5,943 bases of DNA, taken from a bacterium (lineage in GTDB: Bacteria > Chloroflexota > Dormibacteria > Aeolococcales > Aeolococcaceae). Of the stretch, positions 1 through 4,977 are shown in pieces; position 1 is the first letter of the stretch, and each line of letters starts with the position of its first letter. A program made the position numbers and the translations under genes. Below the pieces are notes generated by a model. It was not told where the DNA came from, ran no database searches, and saw only the letters and a list, made by a program, of their open reading frames with translations. The stretch covers positions 1-5,943 of the forward strand of contig JAJZMA010000228.1 in the NCBI GenBank assembly GCA_021850405.1. The letters are read 5' to 3'.

Positions 1-11
1 GCACTGTGGCG

Positions 12-506
12 CTAAAACTGGGACGGATCCACCCCGCTCCGGCGTGACAGGTCATCGCTCGACCAGGGGGGCGGGCCCGCATTCAGCCTCTGGGCCGCCC
101 GGGACTCTACCTCGTCCAGTTGATAGTGCCAGTGCGGCACCTTCCCGGCAGCTGCAAAAAGCCTCTCCAGCCACGCAACATCGCTGCGCACGTTGTTGCC
201 CACGATGACGGCTCCAGCGGTAAATGTGGCAATCCGCTCGACAGCAACCCCTGCTGACACAGGGGCCGGCAGCCAGCGCCTGTTCTTGAGGAAAATCTCA
301 AGGGGCTTGCCGGGGTCCAGTTCCTTCTCCTCTACAGCAAGGTACAGATGGAGGATGCAAGGGCGACCAGACGATGTGCCACGGATCATGGCAATTTCGT
401 ATGGTCGAGACCGGACCGGGTCCAGGCCGGTGGTCTCGGTATCGACAAACACAAGCGGGTTGCCAGAATCCCGGCCAGGTACCTTTCTGGTCACTACTCT
501 TTTCAC
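12..506 (-). CDS. DEDD-type 3'-5' exonuclease (DnaQ/RNase T fold), interrupted before ExoIII motif
   Basis: Predicted 3'-5' exonuclease that removes nucleotides from DNA or RNA ends with two metal ions. The ExoI motif is at residues 20-27 (FVDTETTG, catalytic D22 and E24). An ExoII-like stretch at 103-113 (GNNVRSDVAWL) supplies D109. The segment PPPWSSDDLSRRSGVDP near 145-161 matches the helix that normally precedes ExoIII. The frame then meets TAG at 14-12, so the third motif (H-x-A-x-x-D) is missing and the 164-residue product should be inactive or altered. In-frame codons after the TAG read R-H-S-A up to the window edge, so the ancestral gene very probably continues past position 1. The start is a GTG at 506 with only a weak G-rich Shine-Dalgarno region; an in-frame TAG at 527-525 limits extension. 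It lies 79 nt downstream of the small hypothetical gene on the same strand. The exonuclease fold is secure; the substrate is unknown. Confidence 0.8.
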   Translation of the reverse strand: MKRVVTRKVPGRDSGNPLVFVDTETTGLDPVRSRPYEIAMIRGTSSGRPCILHLYLAVEEKELDPGKPLEIFLKNRRWLPAPVSAGVAVERIATFTAGAVIVGNNVRSDVAWLERLFAAAGKVPHWHYQLDEVESRAAQRLNAGPPPWSSDDLSRRSGVDPSQF

Positions 507-585
507 TGCTGCCCCGGGTCCGCCCTAATCAGGCCTGCTGCAGCTAATCCCCTGCAGGCTGAGCCCCTGGGATTGCTGGCTGGCA

Positions 586-903
586 TCAGTCCCAGCCTTC
601 GTCCAGCGGCAGCATGAGTGTGTCCTGAATGTCGTACAGTGCCTCCATCCAGTCCGCTATGGACACCTCACGGGGATGTCTCTCTGCAAGCGGGTGAGAC
701 TCCATTACCACCAGCGACTGCGCGCGCCCGAGCAGGTCAGCTGGGGCACTCTCCTCCTCTGCCAGGTTTAGCTGCTCAAACTCCTCCAGCAGAGCGTCTA
801 TAGCTGTGATCCTGTTGCGGCGGGCGTACCGCTCCTCCTGGCGTAGCTGATCATCCCGCACCTCGCTGCGAATGATTACCCTGGTCTGTTCAATGGTTGG
901 CAT
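586..903 (-). CDS. small acidic helical hypothetical protein
   Basis: A 105-residue protein of no family I recognise. The ATG at 903 is chosen because AAGGAG (913-908) sits 4 nt upstream, a strong Shine-Dalgarno; the frame is open further upstream to 1032 but without such a site. The N-terminal half (about residues 5-40) is rich in Arg and Glu with heptad-like spacing and should be helical. The middle (about 39-55) is strongly acidic (EEFEQLNLAEEE). There is no signal peptide, membrane segment or Cys/His metal motif. The stop is TGA at 588-586. It is the first gene of a minus-strand pair with the exonuclease and diverges from birA across a 185-bp gap. The good ribosome site and gene-like composition argue that it is real; no function can be assigned. 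Confidence 0.7.
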   Translation of the reverse strand: MPTIEQTRVIIRSEVRDDQLRQEERYARRNRITAIDALLEEFEQLNLAEEESAPADLLGRAQSLVVMESHPLAERHPREVSIADWMEALYDIQDTLMLPLDEGWD

Positions 904-907
904 AGGA

Positions 908-913
908 CTCCTT
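908..913 (-). promoter_or_regulatory. Shine-Dalgarno fixing the start of the 105-aa gene
   Basis: The minus strand reads AAGGAG, then TCCT, then ATG at 903. This is a strong ribosome binding site with 4-nt spacing. It decides for the ATG at 903 over the longer frame that opens at 1032. Confidence 0.7.
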
Positions 914-1088
914 TTGACAGTATGCAGTTGATCCATAAGGCGTTTGCGACGGAAAGCACAGGGAGCATGCGGATGACCCAGGCTGGGGCAGCAGCCACAC
1001 GGGATGGGCGTTTGAGCCAGACGGGCAACCACATTTCCTGCTGCCCACCCTGGGCCGAGCCGCCAGCTTCGCGGAGCGGAAACCTGGT

Positions 1089-1946
1089 ATGGGAAACTGG
1101 GCAGCGATGACAGCCGAAGGTTCCTTCCCGGTAGAGCCAGCTGAAACTGCTGGAGACAAAGAGTTCCACGTTGGTGAGACCCGGGTCATCCTGCTTGAAA
1201 GCGTCGCCAGCACCCAGGACGAATTGCGCCGCCTTGCGATACTGGCACCAGGAACTGCCCTCTGTATCGTTGCGCAGGAACAGACTGCCGGGCGTGGGCG
1301 GAGCGGCCGGGAGTGGGTAGCACAAAGAGGCGCAGCGCTGCTGCTGTCCTTCCTGGCAACTCCAGCGCCAGCCTCAGTCCAGATGACACCGCTAGCGGCA
1401 GGGGTCGCTGCCGCAGAAACACTGGCCGAGTTTGGCTGTCCTGTCCGGCTCAAATGGCCAAACGACCTTATCGCAGCACCAGACGGCGCGCGCTGCAAGC
1501 TTGGCGGCATCCTGTGTGAACAGGATGCAGGGCTTCCCGGAAAGGTGCTCGTTGGGATAGGGATCAACCTGCTTGCCGAAGCCGCCCCGCCTGGGCTTCC
1601 GGCTACCTCTGTAGCAGCAGTCGCGGGCCGCGCACCATCCCAGGAGGAGCTTCTCTGTGCCCTGCTGCCCAGACTGCAGCGCTGGTGCTCATTGCCACCT
1701 TCCTCAATCCGTAAAGGCTGGCTCTCCTGGCAGACTGGCCTAGGGGAAAGCGTCACTGTCGTTATGGGCAAGCGCACCATTGTTGGCGAGGCGCTGGGTA
1801 TAGATGAGGCTGGAGCCCTGCTGGTCCGGGAAGGCGATGTCACTGTCACCTGCCCTGCAGGGGATGTGCATCTGCAGCAATCGCCGCGGCACGCACAGAA
1901 AAAAGCAGGGGATGCAGAAGAAACGCCCATGCCCAAAACAATATGA
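1089..1946 (+). CDS. birA: biotin--[acetyl-CoA-carboxylase] ligase (BirA, no HTH)
   Basis: Biotin-protein ligase: makes biotinyl-5'-AMP from biotin and ATP and transfers biotin to the carrier lysine of biotin enzymes such as acetyl-CoA carboxylase, in the cytoplasm. Catalytic-domain landmarks in order: STQ at 41-43; QTAGRGRSGREW at 65-76, the glycine/arginine loop that closes on biotinyl-AMP; KWPND at 122-126; KLGGIL at 137-142; VGIGIN at 155-160. The small C-terminal SH3-like domain covers about 217-262 and includes GID at 237-239 and ends AGDVHL. The N-terminal DNA-binding HTH of E. coli BirA is absent, so this is a monofunctional enzyme rather than a repressor. Residues 263-285 form a hydrophilic tail past the usual end of the fold. 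Starts at ATG 1089 or ATG 1107 are both possible, and neither has a strong Shine-Dalgarno. The TGA stop overlaps the ATG of the next small ORF. Confidence 0.93.
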   Translation: MGNWAAMTAEGSFPVEPAETAGDKEFHVGETRVILLESVASTQDELRRLAILAPGTALCIVAQEQTAGRGRSGREWVAQRGAALLLSFLATPAPASVQMTPLAAGVAAAETLAEFGCPVRLKWPNDLIAAPDGARCKLGGILCEQDAGLPGKVLVGIGINLLAEAAPPGLPATSVAAVAGRAPSQEELLCALLPRLQRWCSLPPSSIRKGWLSWQTGLGESVTVVMGKRTIVGEALGIDEAGALLVREGDVTVTCPAGDVHLQQSPRHAQKKAGDAEETPMPKTI

Positions 1947-2104
1947 GGGAGTGGCGGACATTGAACGTACATTGCACCGGGCACCGGGCCTCTGCACCTG
2001 GGCTCCTGTTCCCGATCAATTACAAGGGCACGGAGATGGTCCGTGTCCTGTACGCGGAGACAAGCTACGCTACGCTTTGCCGAACATCCCTCCGGTCTGT
2101 ATGA
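1943..2104 (+). CDS. 53-aa ORF overlapping the birA stop (ATGA)
   Basis: A possible 53-residue protein beginning MREWRTLNVHCTGHR and ending CRTSLRSV. Its ATG shares bases with the birA TGA (ATGA), the classic geometry for translational coupling, and its TGA lies 22 nt before the GTG of the SRPBCC-like gene. Of 53 codons, 38 end in G or C, consistent with coding in this genome. It holds two cysteines, no membrane segment and no motif I know; the centre (about 21-38, LLFPINYKGTEMVRVLYA) looks like beta-strand material. Against it: there is no independent Shine-Dalgarno, and neighbouring frames in this stretch are also open. It fills what would otherwise be a 180-bp gap between two operon genes. 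Function unknown. Confidence 0.45.
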   Translation: MREWRTLNVHCTGHRASAPGLLFPINYKGTEMVRVLYAETSYATLCRTSLRSV

Positions 2105-2114
2105 GGGAGGAAGT

Positions 2115-2119
2115 AAAGG
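2115..2119 (+). promoter_or_regulatory. Shine-Dalgarno (AAAGG) for the GTG start at 2127
   Basis: AAAGG lies 7 nt before GTG 2127. A further purine-rich GGGAGG at 2105-2110 is too far away for normal use. The site favours a GTG start at 2127 over the in-frame GTG at 2043, which would add 28 residues with no resemblance to a domain start. Confidence 0.45.
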
Positions 2120-2126
2120 TTCAGAC

Positions 2127-2549
2127 GTGGGGAACAAACTGGAAATAAAGCAGACATACATCGTTCCGGCGCGGCTGGAAGACGCGCTCCAGCATCTGGA
2201 GAGTTTCATCCATGTGCCGGCAGCCGCAGGTAGCCTTGAGGAAAGGCTAGAAAAGTCAGTGGGATTTGACACCTCCTCCATCCGGGTCCTAAAGGTCAAT
2301 ACGAGGAAGTTCGTCGCATTGATGCAGGTTATGGGAAAGACAGCTGCAGGCGTCTATGAACTCTTTCCTGACCCGCAAGGTACCAGGATTGTAGTGACGA
2401 CAGAGACCAACTCACACGTAGCTTCACTGTTTGCCAGGGCACTCCTGAAACTCCCTGCGTTCAAAAGAGAGGGCCAGCGCTGGGCAAAGGAGTTTGCGGC
2501 CTATATTGCTGCGCAAAAAAAGGCGGAAGGACCCGCGCTGGGCGCATAG
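2127..2549 (+). CDS. SRPBCC/polyketide-cyclase-like protein
   Basis: A 140-residue protein with the layout of the SRPBCC (START/Bet v 1-like) helix-grip fold, which binds hydrophobic ligands in a deep cavity. The evidence is pattern only: an opening strand (KLEIKQTYIVPA), a helix (RLEDALQHLESF), a central strand pair ending in YELFPDPQGTRIVVTTE (about residues 78-94), and a long C-terminal amphipathic helix (about 100-135) with alternating Lys/Arg. That order is usual for the superfamily, but no ligand or catalytic residue can be named. GTG 2127 is chosen because AAAGG lies 7 nt upstream and the domain begins immediately; a GTG at 2043 with GGAG 7 nt upstream is an alternative giving 168 residues. 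There is no signal peptide. It is the last plus-strand gene, probably co-transcribed with birA; no link to biotin is evident. The stop is TAG. Confidence 0.65.
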   Translation: MGNKLEIKQTYIVPARLEDALQHLESFIHVPAAAGSLEERLEKSVGFDTSSIRVLKVNTRKFVALMQVMGKTAAGVYELFPDPQGTRIVVTTETNSHVASLFARALLKLPAFKREGQRWAKEFAAYIAAQKKAEGPALGA

Positions 2550-2562
2550 GCGCATAATGCGC
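2541..2562. repeat. tandem 8-bp duplication merging into a palindrome
   Basis: GGCGCATA occurs twice in tandem (2541-2548 and 2549-2556). The second copy forms the left arm of GCGCAT-A-ATGCGC (2550-2562), an almost perfect palindrome. The first copy contains the TAG stop of the SRPBCC-like gene. There is no T-tract after it, so it is not an intrinsic terminator. It may be replication slippage or a protein-binding site. Confidence 0.4.
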
Positions 2563-2645
2563 TGCACCGGACCAATGCGGAAGCGACACTCTGGATATCG
2601 ACACGGCTCCAGCTCTGCGGGCAAGAGACAGGAGTGGATGCCTCT

Positions 2646-2912
2646 CTAGCGAGCCACCGACACCGCATGGCAGACTGCGGCAAGCCACCAGACTGTAAGA
2701 CCTCTCGCATCTATCCCCACGATAGGGGTCAGAATCAGGGCGACTATAGGAGCCTGGGTGTGCAGTAGCCACCGGGCAAGCTTCCCAGGGGCAGAGCGCA
2801 TCCGGCCGCCAAGGGCAAGTGCCGCAAGCACGGTGCCATACTTTCTGCCCGGCCAGTGTCTCAGTCGCCGGAGCAGTGGGCTGGGAGGACGGCCAGCGAT
2901 AAAGGCTGACAC
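2646..2912 (-). CDS. possible small hydrophobic protein (uncertain)
   Basis: An 88-residue frame starting at GTG 2912. The N-terminal 45 residues are Arg/Pro-rich and basic. After that come two hydrophobic stretches, about 54-67 (APIVALILTPIVGI) and 71-85 (GLTVWWLAAVCHAV), separated by DAR, which could be a membrane hairpin. Of 88 codons, 55 end in G or C, near the value for other genes here. Against it: the start is GTG with only a weak upstream AGG, it lies just beyond the terminator of the cupredoxin gene so it would need its own promoter, and I recognise no family. It may be a small membrane protein, a decayed remnant, or chance in the roughly 400-bp convergent gap (2550-2948), in which I see no other gene. 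Confidence 0.33.
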   Translation of the reverse strand: MSAFIAGRPPSPLLRRLRHWPGRKYGTVLAALALGGRMRSAPGKLARWLLHTQAPIVALILTPIVGIDARGLTVWWLAAVCHAVSVAR

Positions 2913-2948
2913 CCTGTATAACGCGGAGCGGCGATGACTTGGATCACT

Positions 2949-2982
2949 AAAAAAAAAGAGCCCCTCCGGTCTGGAAGGGCTC
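2949..2982 (-). terminator. intrinsic terminator of the oxidase/cupredoxin operon
   Basis: On the minus strand the arm GAGCCCTTCC (2982-2973) pairs with GGAGGGGCTC (2967-2958) to give a 10-bp stem with one G-T wobble and the 5-nt loop AGACC. It is followed directly by nine T (2957-2949). It begins 16 nt past the cupredoxin stop. The plus strand has no T-tract after the hairpin, so it acts in one direction only. Confidence 0.93.
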
Positions 2983-2998
2983 CGCTGTATCCAGATGT

Positions 2999-3391
2999 CT
3001 ATGAAACGACTATGGTCCCTACCATGCCAGGGTGAATCGTGCAGATGTAGGGGTACTTGCCTGCCTTGGTGAACTTTACCTCCCAGTCGCCCGTACCAGT
3101 GGAAGATGACAGCGAGGATGCACCACCCGAGAATGTAACGTTGTGCGGTACTGATCCCTGATCAACCCACTTTACAACCCCGCCAACCGGGATGGTGACA
3201 GTCTGGGGAGAAAAGGTAAATGTGCCGTTGCCCGTCTCCTGCACAGTTGCATCGACTGTCCCGGCAACTGTTGTGCCGGCAACCCCATCCGAACTCGTGC
3301 TACTCGAACTGCTGGCGCCACTGCCGCAGCCTGCCAGGGCCGCAGTCAGCACCACTGCGGCGCCAAAACCAACCAGTGAAAACCGTGTCAT
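2999..3391 (-). CDS. plastocyanin-like type 1 copper lipoprotein
   Basis: A 130-residue blue-copper protein (cupredoxin) exported and lipid-anchored at the outer face of the membrane. It has a signal sequence with hydrophobic core at about 6-20 and a lipobox L19-A20-G21-C22, so C22 is the expected lipidated cysteine. A Ser/Gly-rich linker (24-34) tethers the domain. The cupredoxin domain covers about 42-130 with all four type 1 copper ligands: H83 (VPHN), C117, H120 and M123 (ICTIHPGM). Length and ligand spacing are those of plastocyanin-like proteins, whose role is one-electron transfer. The start is secured by AAGGAGG (3405-3399) 7 nt upstream. It lies 137 nt downstream of the oxidase subunit-IV-like gene on the same strand and ends in the cluster's terminator. 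An electron donor to the oxidase, or a copper-handling factor, is the natural inference. A minus-strand TACTATA at 3457-3451 is a possible weak -10 for separate transcription, without a convincing -35. Confidence 0.92.
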   Translation of the reverse strand: MTRFSLVGFGAAVVLTAALAGCGSGASSSSSTSSDGVAGTTVAGTVDATVQETGNGTFTFSPQTVTIPVGGVVKWVDQGSVPHNVTFSGGASSLSSSTGTGDWEVKFTKAGKYPYICTIHPGMVGTIVVS

Positions 3392-3398
3392 GCCAAAG

Positions 3399-3405
3399 CC
3401 TCCTT
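3399..3405 (-). promoter_or_regulatory. strong Shine-Dalgarno of the cupredoxin gene
   Basis: The minus strand reads AAGGAGG, 7 nt before ATG 3391. It is a full consensus match, the best in the window, and suggests high translation of the copper protein relative to its oxidase neighbours. Confidence 0.75.
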
Positions 3406-3528
3406 AACAAATCAGCGCGGCAATGCCGCAAGCCTGTCTCCTGTAGTCCCTATAGTAGCCTGATCCGGAGTATCCCCGTCTCGGCAGGAGTCATGGGTGC
3501 ATCCAGGCCTGCGTACCGCGCGGCCACA

Positions 3529-3867
3529 TCACTCAGGCAAGTCCTTGTACTCATCCCGCACTACCCTTACCCACGCCACCAGCGATGCGATCAGACAGAT
3601 GGCACCAATCGCCATTAGCCATGGTCCTGCAAGCAGGCCAATCATGAATGCGGCAAATGACAGTGCGGTCGCAAGCGGAATGTAGCTGTTGCCCGGAAGG
3701 TGTATGGCCTCCTCATGGAGAGAACTTCCTGGGTGATCCCCATGAGGCGAGCCTGCGGCTTCTTTTTCCGCCCCCACCACCTGGCCTGAGGTCGACACTG
3801 CTGGATCGTTTCCCGCCTTCCTTGAGGAATGCCGGGCGCCGCTGTTATCGTCAGCTTTCACGGTCAT
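3529..3867 (-). CDS. cytochrome c oxidase subunit IV-like two-helix protein
   Basis: A 112-residue membrane protein. Residues 1-56 are hydrophilic and rich in Ser, Gly, Ala and charged residues, probably disordered. HLPGNSYIPL (56-65) leads into two transmembrane helices at about 64-80 and 83-100, with a short basic/acidic C-terminus (RVVRDEYKDLPE). The P-G-x-S-x-x-P-L entry to a helical hairpin is what I associate with small subunit-IV-type accessory proteins of bacterial aa3 oxidases, and its place in a ctaD-ctaB cluster supports that. These subunits stabilise the complex and carry no cofactor. The start at 3867 has GGGGAG (3877-3872) 4 nt upstream, which overlaps the TAG of the preceding 40-aa ORF, so translation of the two is probably coupled. 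The polar N-terminal extension is longer than the hairpin itself, which is notable. The specific family is inferred from layout and context. Confidence 0.72.
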   Translation of the reverse strand: MTVKADDNSGARHSSRKAGNDPAVSTSGQVVGAEKEAAGSPHGDHPGSSLHEEAIHLPGNSYIPLATALSFAAFMIGLLAGPWLMAIGAICLIASLVAWVRVVRDEYKDLPE

Positions 3868-3876
3868 AATGCTCCC

Positions 3877-3999
3877 CTACCCCACAAATACCCGAAAGAT
3901 TGCTGCGTACGTAAATGCCGCTGCAACCAGGGCAATCAGCAGAAACAGCAGGGCAAAACCGTCCCGCATGTTCTTTCGCGCCAGTCGCCTGTTCATCAT
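3877..3999 (-). CDS. 40-aa single-helix membrane protein of the oxidase cluster
   Basis: A small ORF of 40 residues beginning MMNRRLARKNMRDG and ending AAIFRVFVG. A positively charged N-terminus (five Arg and one Lys in the first 12) precedes one strongly hydrophobic segment at about 15-37 (FALLFLLIALVAAAFTYAAI...), predicting an N-in/C-out membrane helix. AAAGGAG (4014-4008) stands 8 nt upstream of the first ATG. Its TAG (3879-3877) overlaps the Shine-Dalgarno of the subunit-IV-like gene, leaving 9 nt between the two genes. The gene lies 62 nt after ctaB. Small single-helix proteins are common in oxidase operons as minor subunits or assembly factors, so that is the likely role. I know no specific family for it. 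The other frame here (4042-3851) gives a Cys-rich soluble peptide that runs into the next gene and is a poor alternative. Confidence 0.68.
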   Translation of the reverse strand: MMNRRLARKNMRDGFALLFLLIALVAAAFTYAAIFRVFVG

Positions 4000-4007
4000 C
4001 TCCAGAT

Positions 4008-4014
4008 CTCCTTT
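4008..4014 (-). promoter_or_regulatory. Shine-Dalgarno of the 40-aa membrane ORF
   Basis: The minus strand reads AAAGGAG, 8 nt before ATG 3999 (11 nt before the adjacent in-frame ATG 3996). This near-consensus site in the gap after ctaB is the main evidence that the short ORF is translated. Confidence 0.6.
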
Positions 4015-4061
4015 CCCGACACTCGCCGGCTACATCCACCACATTAACCGCGCAGGGCTAC

Positions 4062-4958
4062 TCAGGCCGTGCTGACCACCACCATAACCACAAAAATTGC
4101 TGCAAGATAAACTAGGGAATAATAGAATACCTGCCTTGCGCTGCGGGAGGTGCGAAGCCGGCTAGCGCGCACTGCCAGAACCACAAAGAGCCCTCCCAGC
4201 AATAGCGCTGCCGCCAGATATACCAGGCCAAATGATCCCGCTACAAACGGCAACACCGACACCGCCACAAGCAGCACCGTCCATAGAAGGATCTGCCGCC
4301 TTGTTTCTTCAGCACCTGCCACTGCGGGCAGCATCGGCACATCTGCCCTCCGATAGTCTGACTGTACAAGGAGCGCCAGGGACCAGAAGTGGGGTGGCGT
4401 CCAGTAAAAGACCAGGGCAAACATGAAAAGAGCGGTCAGATCCAGTCGCCCGGTTACGGCCGCCCACCCCACCAGAGGTGGAATGGCCCCGGCAACTCCC
4501 CCGACCACGATATTCTGGACGGTGTTGCGCTTCAGATACATCGTATAGAGCAACACATAAGCCAGATATCCCGAAAGGCACATGGTGGCGGCGAGCAGGT
4601 TGACCATGAAGGCAAGCTCCAGCACAGCGACTGCCCCCAGCAGTATCCCGAACCAGAGTGCAGCCGCAGGGGCTATCCTGCCATCCGGCAGCGGCCTGCG
4701 GCGGGTTCGGGCCATCGAAGCGTCTATATCCCGGTCATACCAGCAGTTGACCGCACCAGCTCCACCGCTGGCCAGGGCACCGGCGGTCATTGTCCAGAAA
4801 ACCACGGAAAAACCTGGCCATCCATGCGCGGCCACCACCATCGCCGCAAATGTGATCAGCTCAAGGAGGAAGATGATGCCTGGCTTTGTGAGTGCAATGT
4901 AATCCGAGACGACAGCTGTGGCCTGTGCCCTCCGCAGGGCAGCAACGCCTGCGCTCAT
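4062..4958 (-). CDS. ctaB: protoheme IX farnesyltransferase (heme O synthase)
   Basis: Transfers the farnesyl group of farnesyl diphosphate to the 2-vinyl of heme B, making heme O, the precursor of heme A for aa3-type oxidases. It is a membrane prenyltransferase of the UbiA superfamily. With ATG 4958 the protein has 298 residues, normal for the family. The first Asp-rich motif is N71-x3-D75-x-D77-x-D79 (NCWYDRDID), followed by M.RT..RPLP at 82-91. Other family landmarks are YLKRNTVQN (141-149), YWTPPHFW (185-192) and DYRRADVPMLP (201-211). About eight to nine hydrophobic helices fill the rest. The frame is open back to 5153, but upstream ATGs (5153, 5048) lie inside the oxidase subunit I gene. 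ATG 4958 falls 19 nt after that gene's stop with AGGTG upstream and places the protein start correctly. It is co-transcribed with subunit I, as is common for ctaB. Confidence 0.95.
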   Translation of the reverse strand: MSAGVAALRRAQATAVVSDYIALTKPGIIFLLELITFAAMVVAAHGWPGFSVVFWTMTAGALASGGAGAVNCWYDRDIDASMARTRRRPLPDGRIAPAAALWFGILLGAVAVLELAFMVNLLAATMCLSGYLAYVLLYTMYLKRNTVQNIVVGGVAGAIPPLVGWAAVTGRLDLTALFMFALVFYWTPPHFWSLALLVQSDYRRADVPMLPAVAGAEETRRQILLWTVLLVAVSVLPFVAGSFGLVYLAAALLLGGLFVVLAVRASRLRTSRSARQVFYYSLVYLAAIFVVMVVVSTA

Positions 4959-4977
4959 TGCAGCACCTGGGTACACA

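Noticed and set aside
914..919. Perfect TTGACA on the plus strand, a possible -35 for birA
   Set aside because: No acceptable -10 is found 15-19 nt downstream (the hexamer at 17-nt spacing is AAGGCG), and its left end overlaps the Shine-Dalgarno of the divergent gene. It is probably chance.
904..1088. Regulatory RNA or biotin-related operator in the divergent gap before birA
   Set aside because: Only short GC-rich inverted repeats are seen (for example CCCAGGCTGGG near 978-988). Nothing resembles a riboswitch or a BirA/BioY-type operator, and this BirA has no DNA-binding domain.
890..2299. A 469-codon open frame on the minus strand antisense to birA
   Set aside because: Its product is a Ser/Pro/Arg-rich string with no domain, and birA on the plus strand is unmistakable. 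Long antisense openings are expected opposite GC-rich genes.
3851..4042. A 63-codon Cys-rich frame between ctaB and the subunit-IV-like gene
   Set aside because: It runs into the start of the next gene and is less convincing than the 40-aa membrane ORF in the other frame, which has a ribosome site and a clear transmembrane helix.
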